Counted from the stretch's first letter, positions 47,841-60,808 are shown. The stretch: DNA of 64,000 nucleotides from Sialis fuliginosa (GCA_961205875.1 OY540809.1:29586267-29650266), one strand, 5' to 3'. Numbers and translations: made by a program. Notes: a model not told the origin generated them from the sequence alone.

Positions 47841-48662
47841 TTGTTCTGTCGTGTTTTGTTTTAAACAAGTTTTAAATAAATAAAACAATCGTTTTTTGTT
47901 TTTAACAAATTTTAGATAAATTTAAAATAAATTATAAACATTCGAGTTTTGTTTTAAACAAGTTAATATTTAAACAAACGTGATTTATTTTACGCAAATA
48001 TAAAATTATAAAATTCGTTTTAACTTATTTTTTTATAATTAATATTTTGTTTTATTTAAATATTAAACAATCGTGATTCAATGAATATTGGATAAATTCG
48101 AATGAAACTTTCATTTTTGTGTTCTGAATAATATACAGGTTTGATTTCTTTGTCATTTTTGAAGGAAAATTGAAAGTGTTTAAATCGTAAAGGAATAAAT
48201 TAATGTGTGATGTGTAGTGTTTTTTATAATGATTTTGTGATGTTTGTATACTATTATCCTATATATTGATATTTTACATATAGACCACTATTTAAAAATT
48301 TGAAAATAAATAATAATAATAATAATATGAATAACTATTTTCTTTGTTATCTTACTGGTCTATATTTTATCTATAGAACTAATTAGATATTGGTCATATA
48401 TGTTTTACCTTATTGAATATACAGATTCTTAATTTTTTCTAATTTATTATTATATTGTTTTAGAAAAGTTTAAGCAACTCTGTTATCATTGTAAAAACCT
48501 AACAAAATATAACCAGATATTTTATGCCTGAAGCGATAAATATTGAAATAACACCTCACTTTTAGTTATTTTTTGTCTATACCAAAATTTATGGAATACA
48601 TAATAATTATTTAAATGAAAATATTATCATGGAGACCCCCACACCCAAGGAATGAGCTGTAC

Positions 48663-48989
48663 CAGTGTTTACCAAAGTGTGGTACGCGTACGCCTATAGA
48701 GGTATGCGAAAAGGTTTCAAGGGGTACGCAGTGTAGTTCTTAATGTTTTTATGAAACTATTTTGTTTTGAACAACAAATTTTGCATTATTATTAATCCTT
48801 TTTTTAATTTCGTTATGTGTATTTGATTTTTTACATTAAAAATAAGTGTTAGTTTTAAAATTGCAATATGTAATGTATTTTTCCAAAAATATAAGCTCCC
48901 CCTTCCTCAACTCGAACATGCCTCTACGGATACGCCGGTAACACAACTTTCAAAAGGGGTACATGTTAATTCTAACTTTGGTAAACACT
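48663..48989 (+). mobile_element. hAT-like miniature element (GTTTACCAAAGT ends), copy 2
   Basis: Left CAGTGTTTACCAAAGTGTGG, right AACTTTGGTAAACACT, with GGGGTACGCAGTG inside. No clear 8-base flanking repeat remains. A truncated third copy begins CAGTGTTCCCCAATATGTGG at 52459. Confidence 0.65.
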
Positions 48990-49262
48990 ATTTAAACTTT
49001 CATTATTAAATTAATGTTAATAAGTATTATTACCTTTTGATATCAAAATATTTCATTAAAAATATGAAATATGACCTTGTTAGAAAGTAAATTAAACTAT
49101 GTATGTATGTATGCATCATTCCTCAACAATTGAATGTATATATGTATCTGTACACGTACACCTAACTTGGTCGAAACATTGCAAATGGTGACAGGAATTT
49201 TTCAAAAATTTTGTACACAGAGTTTTAGTTGTTAAGTAATACTTTCTTAGAATCATTCTATT

Positions 49263-49403
49263 ATGCCGTGTTTAGACCAAAGAAAACTAAACAGCAACAC
49301 GGTGTTTAAAAACACATCGTATTTAAAAATGCATGGGGTTTATTGCACTTTTGTCAAAAAGACACGATGTTGCTGTTTTGTTTTTCCGGTCTAAACACTG
49401 CAT
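49263..49403. mobile_element. Miniature inverted-repeat element, 141 bp
   Basis: ATGCCGTGTTTAGACC and GGTCTAAACACTGCAT match at 15 of 16 positions inverted; inner AACAGCAACACGG and CGATGTTGCTGTT also pair. Confidence 0.75.
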
Positions 49404-50738
49404 TATATTATAAAAATCATACGTACTTTATATAAATTATACAAAATTCGATAATTTAAAACTATAATAATAAGTATAAATACTTAAAATAAAACAATTA
49501 AAATCTATTTAATTATTTATCTATTATAAATGCCATTAACTGTCAATATATGCTTTTGATGACTTGTTTAAAAAGAAAGCTGAAACCAGGTAGAAATAAT
49601 GAACAGTTATTTAAAATAAATGAATTATTTAAAATAATAATTTTTAAAATTAATTTAACCACAAATATTTCATAATTATTTACTTATTGTGAATTCTTTT
49701 TTTTTCTTAATTCACACTTTAACTTTCTCCCATGAAGTAAACTCTCTATATAAGGTACCGATTTGTTTTCGACAATACCTATAACAAATCGGCTCCTCGT
49801 ATTGAACGAATGATAAGATTATTTTACCAATGCAATATATTTTGTATTTGTGTATGAATGTATTTTTGTCATTTATTGTTTATATGTTATTTTATAAAAA
49901 TTAATTTTATTAGGTAACTAATGCTGAAATATGAAATGTTGTGTAGCTAAATTTAATTTTAAAAAATGCGGAAATATTTTATTATATTTGTTTATTTACA
50001 TATTTCTTAATTAAACAATACATTCAATTGTTTTAAAAAACAATGATTGGCATTGAAAATTGTTCTTGTTTGTTATGATTGTTTGCTAAAGAAAAATGTG
50101 ATTAAACAAAAAATAAAAATCATTAAATTTATCGATACAAAATTAGTAAAATTTCTTGCAAAATAGTTTAATAATAATATATGTATAATATAGCTATGTA
50201 CAAATCTACATGTAAAAAGTCGTTATTTAAATAGTCCATTTAATATGAGTTTCTGGTTGTTGAACTACATCAGGCTGTTATAAACTACAAGGTTATTTTA
50301 AACTATATTAAATACTTATATAAAATCGAAGCCTTAGATGAAACATTATCCTTAGAAAATCGTGAGTCATACAATTTAAAATATCACGTGTAATGTGTGC
50401 CATCTTCATTATGTTTTCCAATATAATATGATTTATAAAATACAAGTTACATAGATATTATATTAAGCTAGACATACTGTAGGTACAATATATGGTAACA
50501 CTAGAGCGGCACACAAAACGAGATGAGACGAGAGTGCGATAAGTCTCGATATCGGTATCGATTTTTGCAACTGATAGTCTCAATTTCATTTTTTATTTTA
50601 AGAAGTTTTTAAATATATGAACGAATCTAGCATATTTTACTTTAAATATTGATTTAAAAATTATTAGCAAATTGTTTTTTTTTAATTAAAATTTTGGCGT
50701 TAGGGTGGGCCCCATATAGCCACGACTAATATCAAATA

Positions 50739-51308
50739 AGGTACTGGCACCAGTCTTGGATATGGCCCCAGTAATGTATATTTTTTAATTAATTGTATTG
50801 AATTAGAAATATTTGTTGATATTTGATTACTACCATTTCTGAATATTAATCTATATACATTTAACTGTCTTACAGAGTGATTTGATAACAATCAGCCAAT
50901 CGGTGTCAAAATGGTGGACATTTAAACTAATTATTAGTATACTTTATTTATTATTTATTATATTATCATAACAACTGCTTTACATTGTTTCTTTGACGAT
51001 TCATTCGTTTATATCTTTTGTGTCGTGGTTCGTAGTACTTATCATTTTGTAATCATTAGCAAGTGCCCATCACTGCGTGCTCATTACTAGTTTTATTTTA
51101 TCCATTACTGGAGAAAAAACATAAACAAAATAAAAGGCTATAATTTAAAAAACAAACTATATTTGCGGACTTTGGTAATTAAATTGATTAAATAAAGAGT
51201 TACTTGTTTTATTAGTAACATGAGTTCATGATAATTACAAAAAAGAAGCCCGTCAATCACAAAAACAATCACTCGCTCTTATAGCGGCCATAACTGGTGC
51301 CAGTACCT
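50739..51308 (+). mobile_element. TA-target miniature element (AGGTA family), full copy B
   Basis: Cleanest ends: AGGTACTGGCACCAGTCTTG and AACTGGTGCCAGTACC. It seems to sit inside an older CGAGACGAGA-rich sequence (50510-50575 and 51350-51430). Confidence 0.85.
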
Positions 51309-52657
51309 ATGTTCATATTTACTAATTATTAGTATTCTTTTAAAATCGGTACTCTCGATGAGACTTACAAATAAAATTAATATCGTCTCGCCAAAATTTC
51401 AGACGGTTTCGTCTCGGTCTTTCCTCGTCCGAATTTAAGGTAATCTCGTTTACTTATAAATATTTTATTTTTTATTAACTAACATAACATTTTACACACT
51501 GATATTATAAAAAAACAATGCTCATTTACATTTTGAGCGGGATATTAATTTTTATTCCGAAAATGTCAACTTTTTAACTCTGTTTCAACTGTACCGTTTA
51601 AAAATGAACAGTAAAACTGAGAGTAAATGAAACACAGCTGAGCAATAAGACTGGAACAAGTTAAATCCAACTCAGCTATATTTTACTCACTCCAGTTCTT
51701 CTGCTCGGTTTTTCCTCATAGATTCACTCTACAGTTTTAAAGGATACGATTAAAATCTAGTGTATATAAGGACTTAAATTGGTCTATACTAAAAACAAAT
51801 GTACTTGAAAATAAAATATTTTGCAGAATTAACTAAAAAATTTCGGGTTATGCAAATATAATGATTAGTTATATAACACGATAAAAAAACATTTCCCTTG
51901 AACGTGTTAGTCATTTGTTTCATTGTATCGATAAATTTCAAAATAGTAGTTTTTTAGAAGTATTATAATTACTTCCAAGTAATTATATATATTTTTCTTA
52001 TTTCCTCTGCTACCACGTTGATATCGCAAAAAGTAAATCACTAATGTTAAATTAAGAGCAATATTAAAAAATAAAATTAAACCGGTTTATTCGAATAGAA
52101 TTACTTTATAATACATATATATACCATGCCTTATAGGTTAACAGAGAATTATTGAACCAGTTTTAAAAAAAATGCATCCGCGGTAGTCGCTGGAAAAAAA
52201 AGATACAGCAGAAACTCTTAATTTTCATTTACATTATTATTTTTAACATTATGTATTGATATACTTGCTTGTTCACGCAATTTAGAATTAAATAAAAAAA
52301 TATTATTGTTATTCATTAAGTATACTCGTATATCAACGTATCCCAATGTCATAAAATAAATAAATATGTGTTAATAATGCAAGAAATGCAGATTTTTTTT
52401 ATAAAAGTAAATATTAAAAATACTTGTCATGGTTATTTTGAAATTTGGAGTATCTATACCAGTGTTCCCCAATATGTGGTGCACAGAAAGTTTACAAGGG
52501 GTATGCGGGGTACTTAACGAATGTATTATAATACATTAATCATTAATATCTTCCCCCCAACTTTGTCGAAAATGATTACTCCGGTTGAAATTTAGACATA
52601 GACATTGATGTATAATATGATTCAATTTTTTTTAAATATTTTAAACCTAACCTAATA

Positions 52658-53216
52658 AGGTAGTTGCAGCAGTCTTGGCACAGACCCCAGTAATGGCAAA
52701 TTTTTAATTAAATGTGCTGAATTAGAAATATGTGTTGATATTTGATTACTACCATTTCTGAATATTAATCTATATACATTTAACTGTCTTACAGCGTGAT
52801 TTGATGACAATCGGCCAATAGATGTCAAAATGGTGAACATTTAAACTAATTATTAGTATAATTTATTTATTAATTATGATATTATCATAGCAACTGTTTT
52901 ACATTATTTCAAATTTGACGATTCTCTCTTATATATCTTTTGTGTCGTAGTACTTATCATTTTGTAATCATTAGCAAGTGTTCATTACTGGTTTTACCTT
53001 TGCCATTACTGGAGCAAAAACATGAACAAAATAAAAGGCTATAATTTAAAAAACAAACTATATTTGCGGACTTTGGTAATTAAATTGATTAAATAATGAG
53101 TTACTTGTTTTATTAGTAACATGAGCTCGTGAGAATTAAATTACAAAAAAACAAGCCCATTAATCCAAAAAAACGAAAACTTGCTCTTATAGCGGCCATA
53201 ACTGGTGCCTTTACCT
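52658..53216 (+). mobile_element. TA-target miniature element (AGGTA family), full copy C
   Basis: TA then AGGTAGTTGCAGCAGTCTTG at the left, ACTGGTGCCTTTACCT then TA at the right, with the shared core in between. Confidence 0.85.
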
Positions 53217-54280
53217 TATATAACCTTACAAAAATAATGAAACAAAAATAAATTATAAGAATGAAGGTTACATAGGAACAATTATAGAAAAGTTTCAGTT
53301 AAAAATAAAATACCTATATTAGCTCATATTTTCTTAAGTAAAATAATCTACCTAATTCTGTGCATCTTGATACCCTTATTTTATGTTATATAAAGAAAAC
53401 GATAACATTTTAATTAAAACAGTAGAAATGGTAAGGTCAATGAAAATGTAAACACAAATGTTTGTTTACTGTTATCACGCTGAGAACTTTTCATGGTAAA
53501 ATAATAAAATAACAAAGAAATTGCATAAGTTAATTATTTTAATGATTTATACATAACTGTATATTTTTCTTAATTCCTAGATAAAAACGAAACTATCTAA
53601 TTATTTTATTTACTTTTATGTTAGCAAGATTTTATTTCTCACGATAACAAAATAAGTTATGTAATTTCTTTCTGCACTATACTTACAAGAAAGTAAAATT
53701 TTATATAAATTCGATTTTTATTCTTTAAGAAAATTTTTTTTAATTAAAGTGCTAAAAAATTAATTTATTCAAAATAATTTAGTTAAAATGTTGAAACGAA
53801 ATTCTTTGTTTTTCAAATAGGGTAACAAAAAACACGCCATAGATATGTAATAAATTATTGTAAAATACATAGCATTAAAATGTAAATAGAACAAGTAAGT
53901 AATTTAAAATATTAATAACTTTGCGAAATTTACAAACCAAACATAGTGCATGTACTTAAGTAGGTACTTATATTAACTAAACACTAGTACTTGTACTTAA
54001 AAATATACTTAAATTTTTTGGTAATGTATGTACTTGAGCATCTGAAACCAAATGTGTTTTAAAACTAGACTACTTATATATTTAATTCTTATTTCACATT
54101 CATTTTTAGAATGCGGAACAATTTTTTAAAACAGCAACTCATCTACTCAAGTGTATTATTAATTATAATTTAAATCGAAAAAAGTGTTACTTTCACAATA
54201 TATTTGTTTTAATTATTAATATATTCGATTTACATCATAGATTTTTATTGTGATTTTCACTTTTGTACTATAAAACACAA

Positions 54281-54522
54281 ATTTTAATAAATTTTCGGTC
54301 CATAAAATTATACAATTTTCGTACTAATGTGTAGATGTATAAACAAATGTTGAACGTATATATGTTATACGAATCTTCAAAATTATTGGTATTTCCTTGT
54401 AAATTTTAATAAATTTTCGGTCCATAAAATTATACAATTTTCGTACTAATGTGTAGATGTATAAACAAATGTTGAACGTATATGTTATACGAATCTTCAC
54501 AATTATTGGTATTTCCTTGTTA
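54281..54522. repeat. Near-perfect 122-base tandem duplication
   Basis: ATTTTAATAAATTTTCGGTC starts at 54281 and 54403. The copies differ by a few substitutions and a 2-base TA change in TATATATG, so the duplication is recent (or an assembly artefact). Confidence 0.92.
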
Positions 54523-54630
54523 AATTGATAGACCTATCTAAAATTGTAAAAAAACAACAGATTTTTTTAACAAGTAAAAAAGTCAAGGAAATTTTTTTTT
54601 GTGGTCGGAAATAACATGGACATAAAAAGC

Positions 54631-54845
54631 TTTTAGGCTTCCGCGGTGATCTTGATATGGATCTTGGCTTCTGGGTAAAATCCGCGTTGTTTTGGTCGTT
54701 CTATCAGCCATTACAGTGAACATCCTCAGAGCTCTATTTAAACTGAAGTGCACTTTCAATAGAACCCTGAAGATGCCCACTGCAATGTGCTACGAAACGT
54801 TGGCCGATAGAACGACCAAATCTATTATACCCAGAAGCCAAGATC
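54631..54845. mobile_element. Penelope-like terminal fragment with 16-base target duplication
   Basis: Flanked by identical CATGGACATAAAAAGC at 54615-54630 and 54846-54861. Two inverted arms share GATAGAACGACCAAA and ACCCAGAAGCCAAGATCC. Between them CCCTGAAGATGCCCAC and CTACGAAACGTTGG match the CTGANGA...GAAA signature common in Penelope-like terminal repeats, which encode hammerhead-ribozyme motifs. No reverse transcriptase is present. The minus-strand frame 54583-54780 is not a gene. Confidence 0.65.
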
Positions 54846-56074
54846 CATGGACATAAAAAGCCATCCTTTACTATATTATACATATATTAGGATTTCTGGT
54901 TCATGCTATTTAATTGTGCTAATTTCTATACGAAATGATAAACGGGAAAAGCAAACCGATTTTTTTATTTCGATTGTTAATTTGTCAGTGCAAAACTAAA
55001 CTTTTTTTTAATTTCCCCATCGCCAAACGTTATTCACAATTCTGCACAAAACCGTAAAGCCCGTTCCATATAACCAAACAAAAACAATACGTAATTATTA
55101 TTAGAGATATGTGTGAAAATTAACTATAGCTATTATTTTTTGTGTAATATAATGTACTATTGTGCTTGATTCTACCGTTCTTCAAATTTCACACAGTATA
55201 TTTGTCGAGTATGTGACACAGTTTTAATGAAGGTCGCAAAGATCTCGATGATATTTTGTCGATACCGTTCCATAATATCCCTCGTTATAACCACAATGTA
55301 AAAAAAATCCCAAGTGGTTATTTTCTTATGCTCAGTATTAAAAAAAAAAACGATTTGTCCTCATCCAAAGTATCGAAGTAACTAAATAACTTTAATCCAG
55401 ATACATACAATACTAGACAGTCAATGGCCCTAGACATTCATTGTAGAAAGATTTTGGTCTGGTATTGCAATCATGATAATTGATGGAAAGATCTATTTTA
55501 AGCGTCCCTGAATCAACAGTGGTGGACTAAGGAAAATAGGGTACTAGGCAAAATTTCCATTGCGAGTCGTATTAATTACAAAATCAAAATCAAAAAAAAT
55601 TCAATTAAAAAATTATCTTCATTAATATCTGAAGACATTTTTTCACTTCCACTTTTAAAAATCCGGGCTCCCAGAAATTACGGACCTTAGACAGCTTCCT
55701 AGTTTACGTTGGCCAAAGTCAGCTTCTGCGAATCAACATTGATATTGAAGATTTGATTAGTTTTCAATTCGTATTGTTCAACTACATTGCAAATTTTCTA
55801 AAAGTTGACCCTTTAACTTTTGGAGATAAAAATAAATATAAACATAAAGTATTGCATTTGAACATAAAATGTTTGGATACCCCCGGAACGGAAATTATGG
55901 ATTTTCATAGGTTGCGCCCTTTACAACTTTTGATCAGTATACTTGGAACTAATATTTCCACAAGTTTCAACCAAAAGGTAAAATTCATTGTTTTTATGCG
56001 GGGTCCTTTCTTTTGCTCTGCTTAAACCGCTAGTTTGCGGACCTGGATTTATGAACAAAAAACGATTGTTTTAA

Positions 56075-56560
56075 TCAGGGACCTGAACCTGAACCCAAAC
56101 CAAACAGCTATATTTCAATGTCAACGAACCTGAACCTGAATCCGAACATTTTCATTGATAAACGGAAACCATATATTTCTTAGAGACGATCTAGCTGACA
56201 AAAACGCATAGAAGAAGAAGAAAAAGAATATATTTTTAAAAGGTTCAATAAAATATTATTAATATTTTTCTCCAATGATTTTTAAAAGAGATTATAAAAT
56301 GTACTAACTGTACATTATCAAAATTTACTTTACAAAGAAGTTATACTTCTTTAGGCGCACTGCGGCACATTTCTTGCCCTTTTTCTAGCAATATTTTATT
56401 AGTCTTTAAAATATTTCTAGAAAAAAATGTTTTTTTCTTCAAAAAATGTTTTGTTAGTTAATTAATTTTTTTCCGAACAAAATATTTTTCTTTCAATTCA
56501 TGTAGAATCCAAACCCAAACATTTATATTTGAACTCGAACCGAATCTGAACCATAAATAA
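56075..56560. repeat. GAACC-rich dispersed element, copy 2
   Basis: Opens TCAGGGACCTGAACCTGAAC and shares with 1555-2009 the CTCCAATGATTTTTAAAAGA core; closes with a run of ACTCGAACCGAATCTGAACC. Confidence 0.6.
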
Positions 56561-56706
56561 ATACATATTTCTTCACACATTTGTATTTGACTGGAATTGC
56601 AATGCGCATCAAAATGGAGTTTAAATATACAAAAAATCAATAAAATATTTGTTTATTTTGAAATAATCCGTTGCACGACACTTAATATTCACAGCAAAGT
56701 GTTTTG

Positions 56707-56717
56707 GGTTCGATTCC
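56707..56717 (+). other. tRNA-type B box, SINE or tRNA relic
   Basis: GGTTCGATTCC fits the pol III B-box consensus, and TGGG-TTCGATT-CCCA folds as a T arm with a 7-base loop. No A box or acceptor stem is found upstream, so at best it is a degraded SINE or tRNA fragment. Confidence 0.3.
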
Positions 56718-57005
56718 CACGTATGTTCCGTTTTATGTATCAAGCGGTGAATACATTTTTCATCAATTATTGCCCGTGCAGTTGTGCACAGAATTTAATG
56801 TAGGTACTCACTTCTAACTGTTTAACTAAATTAACTGTATGGTTCTATTTTACAGACCAGTTAGAGAATGTTCTGTTACGTGTATTTAAAAATACAAAAA
56901 GTACTCGTAATATCTTATATGTAGATATGTATAAAGATATGGTGCAGAATTTAATTATATTATTATGTAATTTCGTGAGCTATTCATTTACAAGATGTTT
57001 TTGTA

Positions 57006-57013
57006 TGACGTCA
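57006..57013. promoter_or_regulatory. CRE octamer TGACGTCA
   Basis: Perfect palindrome in otherwise featureless AT-rich sequence; may be chance. Confidence 0.15.
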
Positions 57014-57797
57014 TTAAGTATTCTTGATTTCATGTTATACATAGGTCAAGTTTTGCAAAGTAGTATTTCATATAAAATTCAATAAATAGATTAAAATTTT
57101 AGTAGAGCTGTCAGAAAAGGAGAAGACCCAGCTAACAAAAATACACAGAAGAAGAATTAAGCATGGGTTAACCAAAATAATAACCACGAAAGTCTACAAT
57201 CTAAAATAGAATTTTAAATCGAGTTAAGATATTTCGTCAAATTCAATAAATTGATTAAAAATTTTAGTAATTGTTTTCATATAAATATTAGCTTTAAGCA
57301 TAGGTTTAACCAAGATAATAACCACGAAAGTCTGCTATCAAAAATACAATTTTAAGTTACATCAAAATCCCATTTTTGTATTTTTCCAATCAAATATTCT
57401 TCCATTAACTTAAAAGTTATTTATATATAAATTATAGTAATTCTAAAAATTTTGCAAGCTTAATTACTTTTTTAATAATTATAAACATACGGAAATTGAA
57501 TGTTAATATCAAAACCATAAATGTATAACTAACAATGCATGTGCCATTTAGAGTGTGGTATTCGTCTATTGCAAAATTCTGTACATAGCCTTGAATTTGC
57601 TACAGATTTCTTCATAAATAGCAACGTATTTCTATAACTATATATATTTTATATAATTAGTATCAATAATAATTAAATAAAAACAGGATACAAATTCAAT
57701 GACAGTATTGATTATATTCTACATGTATAATAATATACAGAATGTGTCAAAATGAAATAAATAAAGTTGTAAAAGAATTTTTACATTTTGTCAATTA

Positions 57798-58183
57798 CAG
57801 GGATGCTAGCGCTCCTCTTTTTTTGGGAAGTCGGCCCTAAAGTACCCTTTTTTGAAAAAATCTTATTTTTTCCTCTTTTTTGACTGATTTCAAAGTATCC
57901 TTTCGCTGCGGGTTACTTCAAAATTAGAAATGTATAGATTAAATGGTGAAAAATTACCTTTATTTTTTTTATAAATAAATTTATGTATTTTTACTGTATT
58001 TTGCCCTTAATAGTAAGAAATAATATCGTAAAAACGTAAAAAAATGTATTTCTAGATTAAACGTTAAAAAATATATCTATAAATAACCTATTCAAGAGCT
58101 AGAAAATTCCTCTTTTTGGTCTCTTTTTTCAAGAAAAAATTCTTCTTTTCCTCTTTCCTGAAAAAAAGAGACTTTCATCCCTG
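57798..58183. mobile_element. Miniature element with CAGGGATG ends, 386 bp
   Basis: CAGGGATG and CATCCCTG ends, flanked by CAATTA on both sides. CTCCTCTTTTTTTGGGAAG near the left mirrors CTTTCCTGAAAAAAAGAG at the right. hAT-like by its CAGGG ends, though the visible duplication is six bases. Confidence 0.75.
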
Positions 58184-58753
58184 CAATTATTTGTAATATC
58201 TTTTTTTCATTTTCTCTCAAAATTTGCATGAACAAATTTCGCCTTAACATGAACAAGGGAGTATATATTTCTACCTGATATATATATATATACTACCTGA
58301 AATATGTATATATTGAAAATTTTAGTCCACACGATTAACATTAAATTGAAGTATGTTTAAAAAGAAGATTGTTATTTTAAATTAGCATTTGATAAAAAAA
58401 GTATAGATACATGAAATACAATTATAATTAATATTTCAAGTTCAATTATAATTTGCCGAAATTGTAACGGTGCAAAAATTGAGAACGCAGATACTTTAAA
58501 AATTATTTTCGACGTATGGTCAGCATAATTAAAAACTAATAATAAGTATTATTAATAATATGTATAGTTATTTAGTTTGTGTAATGTGTATTATACACAT
58601 GCATTTGTATTCAATTTTATAATTTTTTATTATTCCAATAATTAATCTAAATTTAAACGAAAGACAGATTGTGTCCGTTTTTTGTGAGAAATATGTGCAT
58701 GTACAATATTAAATTCTAAATTAATTTATAGTCTATAATATGAGTAGGTGAGT

Positions 58754-58987
58754 TCCAAAACTCGATCGTTCCATTTTAAAAAGTAATCGAGATGTAGTGC
58801 ATTTTAAAAGAATTTTTGGGATTCCTTCATATTGTAAAATCAGTTTTGAGCAAAACTCGCTCAATCATGTTCCAATTGAGCGAGTTTTGCTCAAAACTGA
58901 CATTACCTTATGAAAGAATGCTAAATTTTTTTTTCAAAATCCACTGCAACTCGATTATTTTTTTTTATGGAACGAACGAGATTTGGA
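58754..58987. mobile_element. Complete foldback element with perfect 26-base-pair core stem
   Basis: The whole 234 bases fold on themselves: TCCAAAACTCGATCGTTCC/GGAACGAACGAGATTTGGA at the ends, GTAATCGAGATGTAGTG/CACTGCAACTCGATTA inside, and a perfect 26-pair stem (58840-58865 with 58875-58900) around a 9-base loop. The overlapping 72-codon frame has no support. Confidence 0.85.
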
Positions 58988-59104
58988 TCACATGTGAATA
59001 TTTGGATTTTTCTAGAAAATATAATCCATTATAGTTTTTAAAATTTGTGCCTATCTGTCTTTTCCGAATTAAAACGAATACTACTGAATCGAACCTGTAT
59101 TACC

Positions 59105-59435
59105 ATATATATAACAAAGCTCAACGTCTCCGTTTGTGCGCTTATAACTCGAGAACTACTAATCCGACTGACGTGTTTTTTTTAATTCGTAGATTGTTCT
59201 CTGGCTAGGTTATAGGATATATTGTGTTTCGTTAGGTAACATAAAAGGAATAAGTAGTGACTGTAATAGTAAATCAAGTCGTAAAAAATCGTAAATATCT
59301 CGGCTCCTATGCGAGATAAAAACCCCACCTTCATGGTATTTTTCCCGCCGGATCTAATTAAACTAATTGCAACCCTGCATATGTGACAGGGGGTGAAATA
59401 TTAACTTCCGTGCGTAACCGTGGCGGGTCCGCTAG
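59105..59435 (+). repeat. Dispersed repeat ending in CTAG
   Basis: Contains CGTAAATATCTCGGCTCCTA, GGTATTTTTCCCGCCGGATC and CATATGTGACAGGGGGTGAA, shared with the Helitron-like element at 28582-29536, and ends GTGGCGGGTCCGCTAG before T. A different left end (ATATATATAACAAAGCTCAA) suggests a related chimeric element. Confidence 0.45.
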
Positions 59436-59589
59436 TTTATCATAAATGCTAAAAATAGTTTCTTTGTAAATAATATCTTCAATACAAATATTATATACTT
59501 TCCCTTTCAAAAATAGAATAATATATATATGTATTACGTATTACAACACAATATGCAAACAAAAAACTACAACGTCAACATGTCCATTT

Positions 59590-59870
59590 TAATCAGTTAT
59601 TCGGTAGGAGGCGAATTTAAGCCCCTACAGCCAATAAACGTATCAATTTGATGCCAGCAATGTGTTCACTTTAATTGGACGCATGATTATTATCATTATT
59701 TAGATTTAGACTAAATACTTACACAGTGGAATGTTAACGAAGTCGTTGTGACGTCAGTAGCGATCCGTCACTGTTTATCTTGCATGCAGCTGCCGGAATT
59801 ACAATTATCATCTGGTGGGGTAGCAGTGAGATAATAATAAATGTCAATGCACATGTGTTTAATTGTAATT
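59590..59870. promoter_or_regulatory. Candidate enhancer or promoter, motif-dense and non-repetitive
   Basis: No similarity to other parts of the window. In under 300 bases it holds AGCCAATAAACG (CCAAT), a perfect CRE TGACGTCA (59749-59756), GCAGCTGC and CACATGTG E-boxes, TTATCT/AGATAA GATA-type sites and CATCTGGTGG. It lies about 2.9 kb upstream of the start at 62721. Confidence 0.3.
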
Positions 59871-59877
59871 GTTGAAT

Positions 59878-60197
59878 AGTAGTGACCGACCAAATGTCCG
59901 GTTTCAGCCTAAAATATATGTTTCGGTTCGTTTTTCGATCGAAACCGAAACTTTGAACGTCGTATTTTGCCGTGCCTCAACTGTACTCGGATGATTCATA
60001 ACTTATATGTAGTTGTTTTGAGTTTAGTTTTAAGATATGAATGGTGAATTTTTAAACGAGTTTCGACTTTCTTATATTTATACTAATTTCCCTTGCCAAA
60101 AATGAGCAAAAACTTAAGTAAACCTGTCTCAAAATGACATTAAAAAAGATTCGGTTTCGGTTATAGTTCAAAAATTGGTTTCAGTCAATAACTACTA
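59878..60197. mobile_element. Miniature element with CGGTTTC-rich ends, about 320 bp
   Basis: TAGTAGTGACCGACC at the left and GTCAATAACTACTA at the right are partly inverted. Repeated CGGTTTC and GAAACCG phrases occur near both ends. Confidence 0.45.
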
Positions 60198-60543
60198 GAT
60201 AGTACTTGCCCAATTCTTATTTATTTTATTTACTTTTTTCGTATGCATTAAAGAATGCATTACTTCACGATTTCATAAAATAGTCTTATTTACTTTATAT
60301 TAACGATTATATATTTGTAACAAACGCTTGAAAAGTTGTTATGAAAGTAAATATACGCAAATTGAATCTCAAGTTCAAATCTATTTAAATTATTATTAAT
60401 TCTGTTAAAAACAAATTTATAAACAAAATATATTTTTTCATCTATGGCTCTCTCTTGTTAAAGTAAATTCTATAGTTTCATAATATTTAATTCGTATTAT
60501 TTTGTTTTGCACTCTGAAAACTTATCTTGATATGATCAGTAGT

Positions 60544-60808
60544 TAGAGTGACCAAGTCTCAGGTTTTCACCCGAAGTCTTAGGATTTGTATACTGTTTCT
60601 CCGAGCTCAGGGTTTCGGTGCAATTTCTCCGGGTTTGGAATAATGATGACTAAAAAAAAGGTCGTTAAAAATGGAACAAAGGCCGCAAAAATGCAGACTA
60701 GGATAATAAATTTTTAACAAATTTTATTAAAATAAAAATAAAAAGGATAAAATAAAATTAAAAAAAGAATCTTCATTTACATGTCAGTGTTTACAAAAAC
60801 TAAAATCC
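60544..60808. mobile_element. Miniature inverted-repeat element, copy 2, right end lost
   Basis: Starts TAGAGTGACCAAGTCTCAGG and follows copy 1 (2276-2561) through TTTACAAAAACTAAAATC, where similarity stops before the GGTCACCCTA end. Confidence 0.6.

Noticed and set aside
28235..52840. Similar minus-strand frames (VRQLN.YRLIFRNGSNQIST) at 28235, 50700 and 52652
   Set aside because: They recur only because the TA-target miniature element is nearly identical between copies. They start and stop differently in each copy and match no protein I know.
55753..56025. 90-codon frame in intron-like sequence
   Set aside because: No start context, no splice signals and no family resemblance; amino-acid make-up fits translated AT-rich noise.
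58840..58900. The 26-pair stem as a microRNA gene
   Set aside because: Pairing continues to the ends of a 234-base foldback, which is typical of a miniature transposon; no independent evidence for processing.
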